NCBI GenBank assembly: GCA_900769075.1
Contig: CAAGFE010000066.1
Coordinates: 1-5,209 of the forward strand
Reading direction: 5' to 3'
Length of the DNA: 5,209 nucleotides
Source of the DNA: Clostridia bacterium
Lineage (GTDB): Bacteria; Bacillota; Clostridia; Christensenellales; Aristaeellaceae
A program made the translations under genes and the position numbers. The notes under the pieces are model-generated. The model was not told the DNA's origin. It ran no database searches and was given only the letters and a program-made list of their open reading frames with translations. Below are positions 4,771 to 5,209 of this stretch, piece by piece. Numbering within the stretch: position 1 is the stretch's first letter; each line of letters opens with the position of its first letter.

Positions 4771-5209
4771 TCAATATCGCAGGTGTTCCAGCCGGGTGTC
4801 GGCATCCAGCACCTTCACACGGGGCAGTTCCGGGGGCGTGGGCGGATCGGTTGGTGTGGGCGGCTCAGGCGGCGCGGGAGGGGCAGACGGCACAGGCTGT
4901 TCCTCCGGGAACGAAGCCTTCACGCGGTTCATGAGCTGCACCTCGGCAGCACGGCTGGAAAAGGAAAAAGCCACCTTTTCGGGCGGCTCGTCACCATCGA
5001 ACAGGACTTCATCGCAGAAGCCCAGCTCCTTTGCGCGGTAGGCGTTCATCCAGGTTTCCGTATCCATGAGGTCGGAAAGGCTCTGCCGATCCATGCCGGT
5101 CTTGATCTCATAGGCGTTGATGATGCTTTCCTTGACCTCATCCAGAAGGGCGATGGCTTTCTGCATGTCCTTCGCATCACCGCTTGCATTCGTCCAGGGA
5201 TTGTGCACC
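4771..5209 (-). CDS. ClpP-like prohead protease (S14), C-terminal part only
   Basis: Capsid maturation protease of the ClpP fold, placed directly before the capsid gene. It would remove the capsid scaffold domain during head maturation. The window holds the last 145 or so residues; the gene begins beyond the right edge, and the valine codon at 5208 is internal rather than a start. VHNPW at the edge matches the ClpP M-I-H-x-P block, so its His is the expected catalytic histidine. The catalytic serine would lie upstream, off the window. The helix KDMQKAIALLDEVKESIINAYEIKTG and then LMDTETWMNAYRAKELGFCDEVL match the ClpP ERD..F.S..EA.EYGL.D region, with Asp46 or Asp49 of the visible part the likely third catalytic residue. 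After residue 95 comes a proline-rich tail with PPTP-type repeats, ending VLDADTRLEHLRY. It ends 15 bases before the capsid start. Confidence 0.88.
   Translation of the reverse strand, partial: VHNPWTNASGDAKDMQKAIALLDEVKESIINAYEIKTGMDRQSLSDLMDTETWMNAYRAKELGFCDEVLFDGDEPPEKVAFSFSSRAAEVQLMNRVKASFPEEQPVPSAPPAPPEPPTPTDPPTPPELPRVKVLDADTRLEHLRY

Overview
The window is one stretch of the late structural module of a tailed bacteriophage, most likely a prophage (siphovirus-type, HK97-fold capsid). Every supported gene is on the minus strand, so the biological order runs from right (5209) to left (1). High GC, strong AGGAGG-type ribosome binding sites, 4-11 base gene overlaps and the family make-up (phi13-like tail tube protein, gp6-like connector, SPP1 gp16-like adaptor, ClpP-like prohead protease) suggest a prophage of a GC-rich gut Clostridia host (Oscillospiraceae/Ruminococcaceae-like). 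That host call is inference.

Layout in transcription order: the C-terminal part of a ClpP-like prohead protease (4771 to the right edge); the HK97-fold major capsid protein, whose reading frame is broken by an in-frame TAG (open part 3667-4755, conserved-looking tail 3553-3666); a small 78-residue protein resembling phage head-fibre or decoration proteins (3297-3533); gp6-like head-tail connector (3001-3285); head-tail adaptor with a TTG start (2626-2985); putative tail completion protein with a GTG start (2261-2629); HK97 gp10-like tail component (1849-2271); major tail tube protein, broken by an internal frame-shifting deletion (1351-1816); then two genes that are not virion building blocks: a DUF4417 protein (687-1331) and an ADP-ribosyltransferase with a complete R-S-ExE active site (12-680). 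A strong ribosome binding site at the left edge shows that another gene follows. No intergenic stretch exceeds 32 bases; I see no internal promoter, terminator, tRNA, CRISPR array or insertion sequence.

The genes form one head-to-tail assembly line: the protease matures the capsid, the capsid protein forms the shell, connector, adaptor, tail completion and gp10-like proteins build the neck, and the tube protein polymerises into the tail. Two points stand out. Two essential virion genes (capsid and tail tube) carry disabling lesions while their neighbours are intact, which suggests a decaying prophage unless the TAG is read through. The DUF4417 and ADP-ribosyltransferase pair sits as apparently intact cargo in the late operon, where a host- or competitor-modifying enzyme would be made together with the virion.
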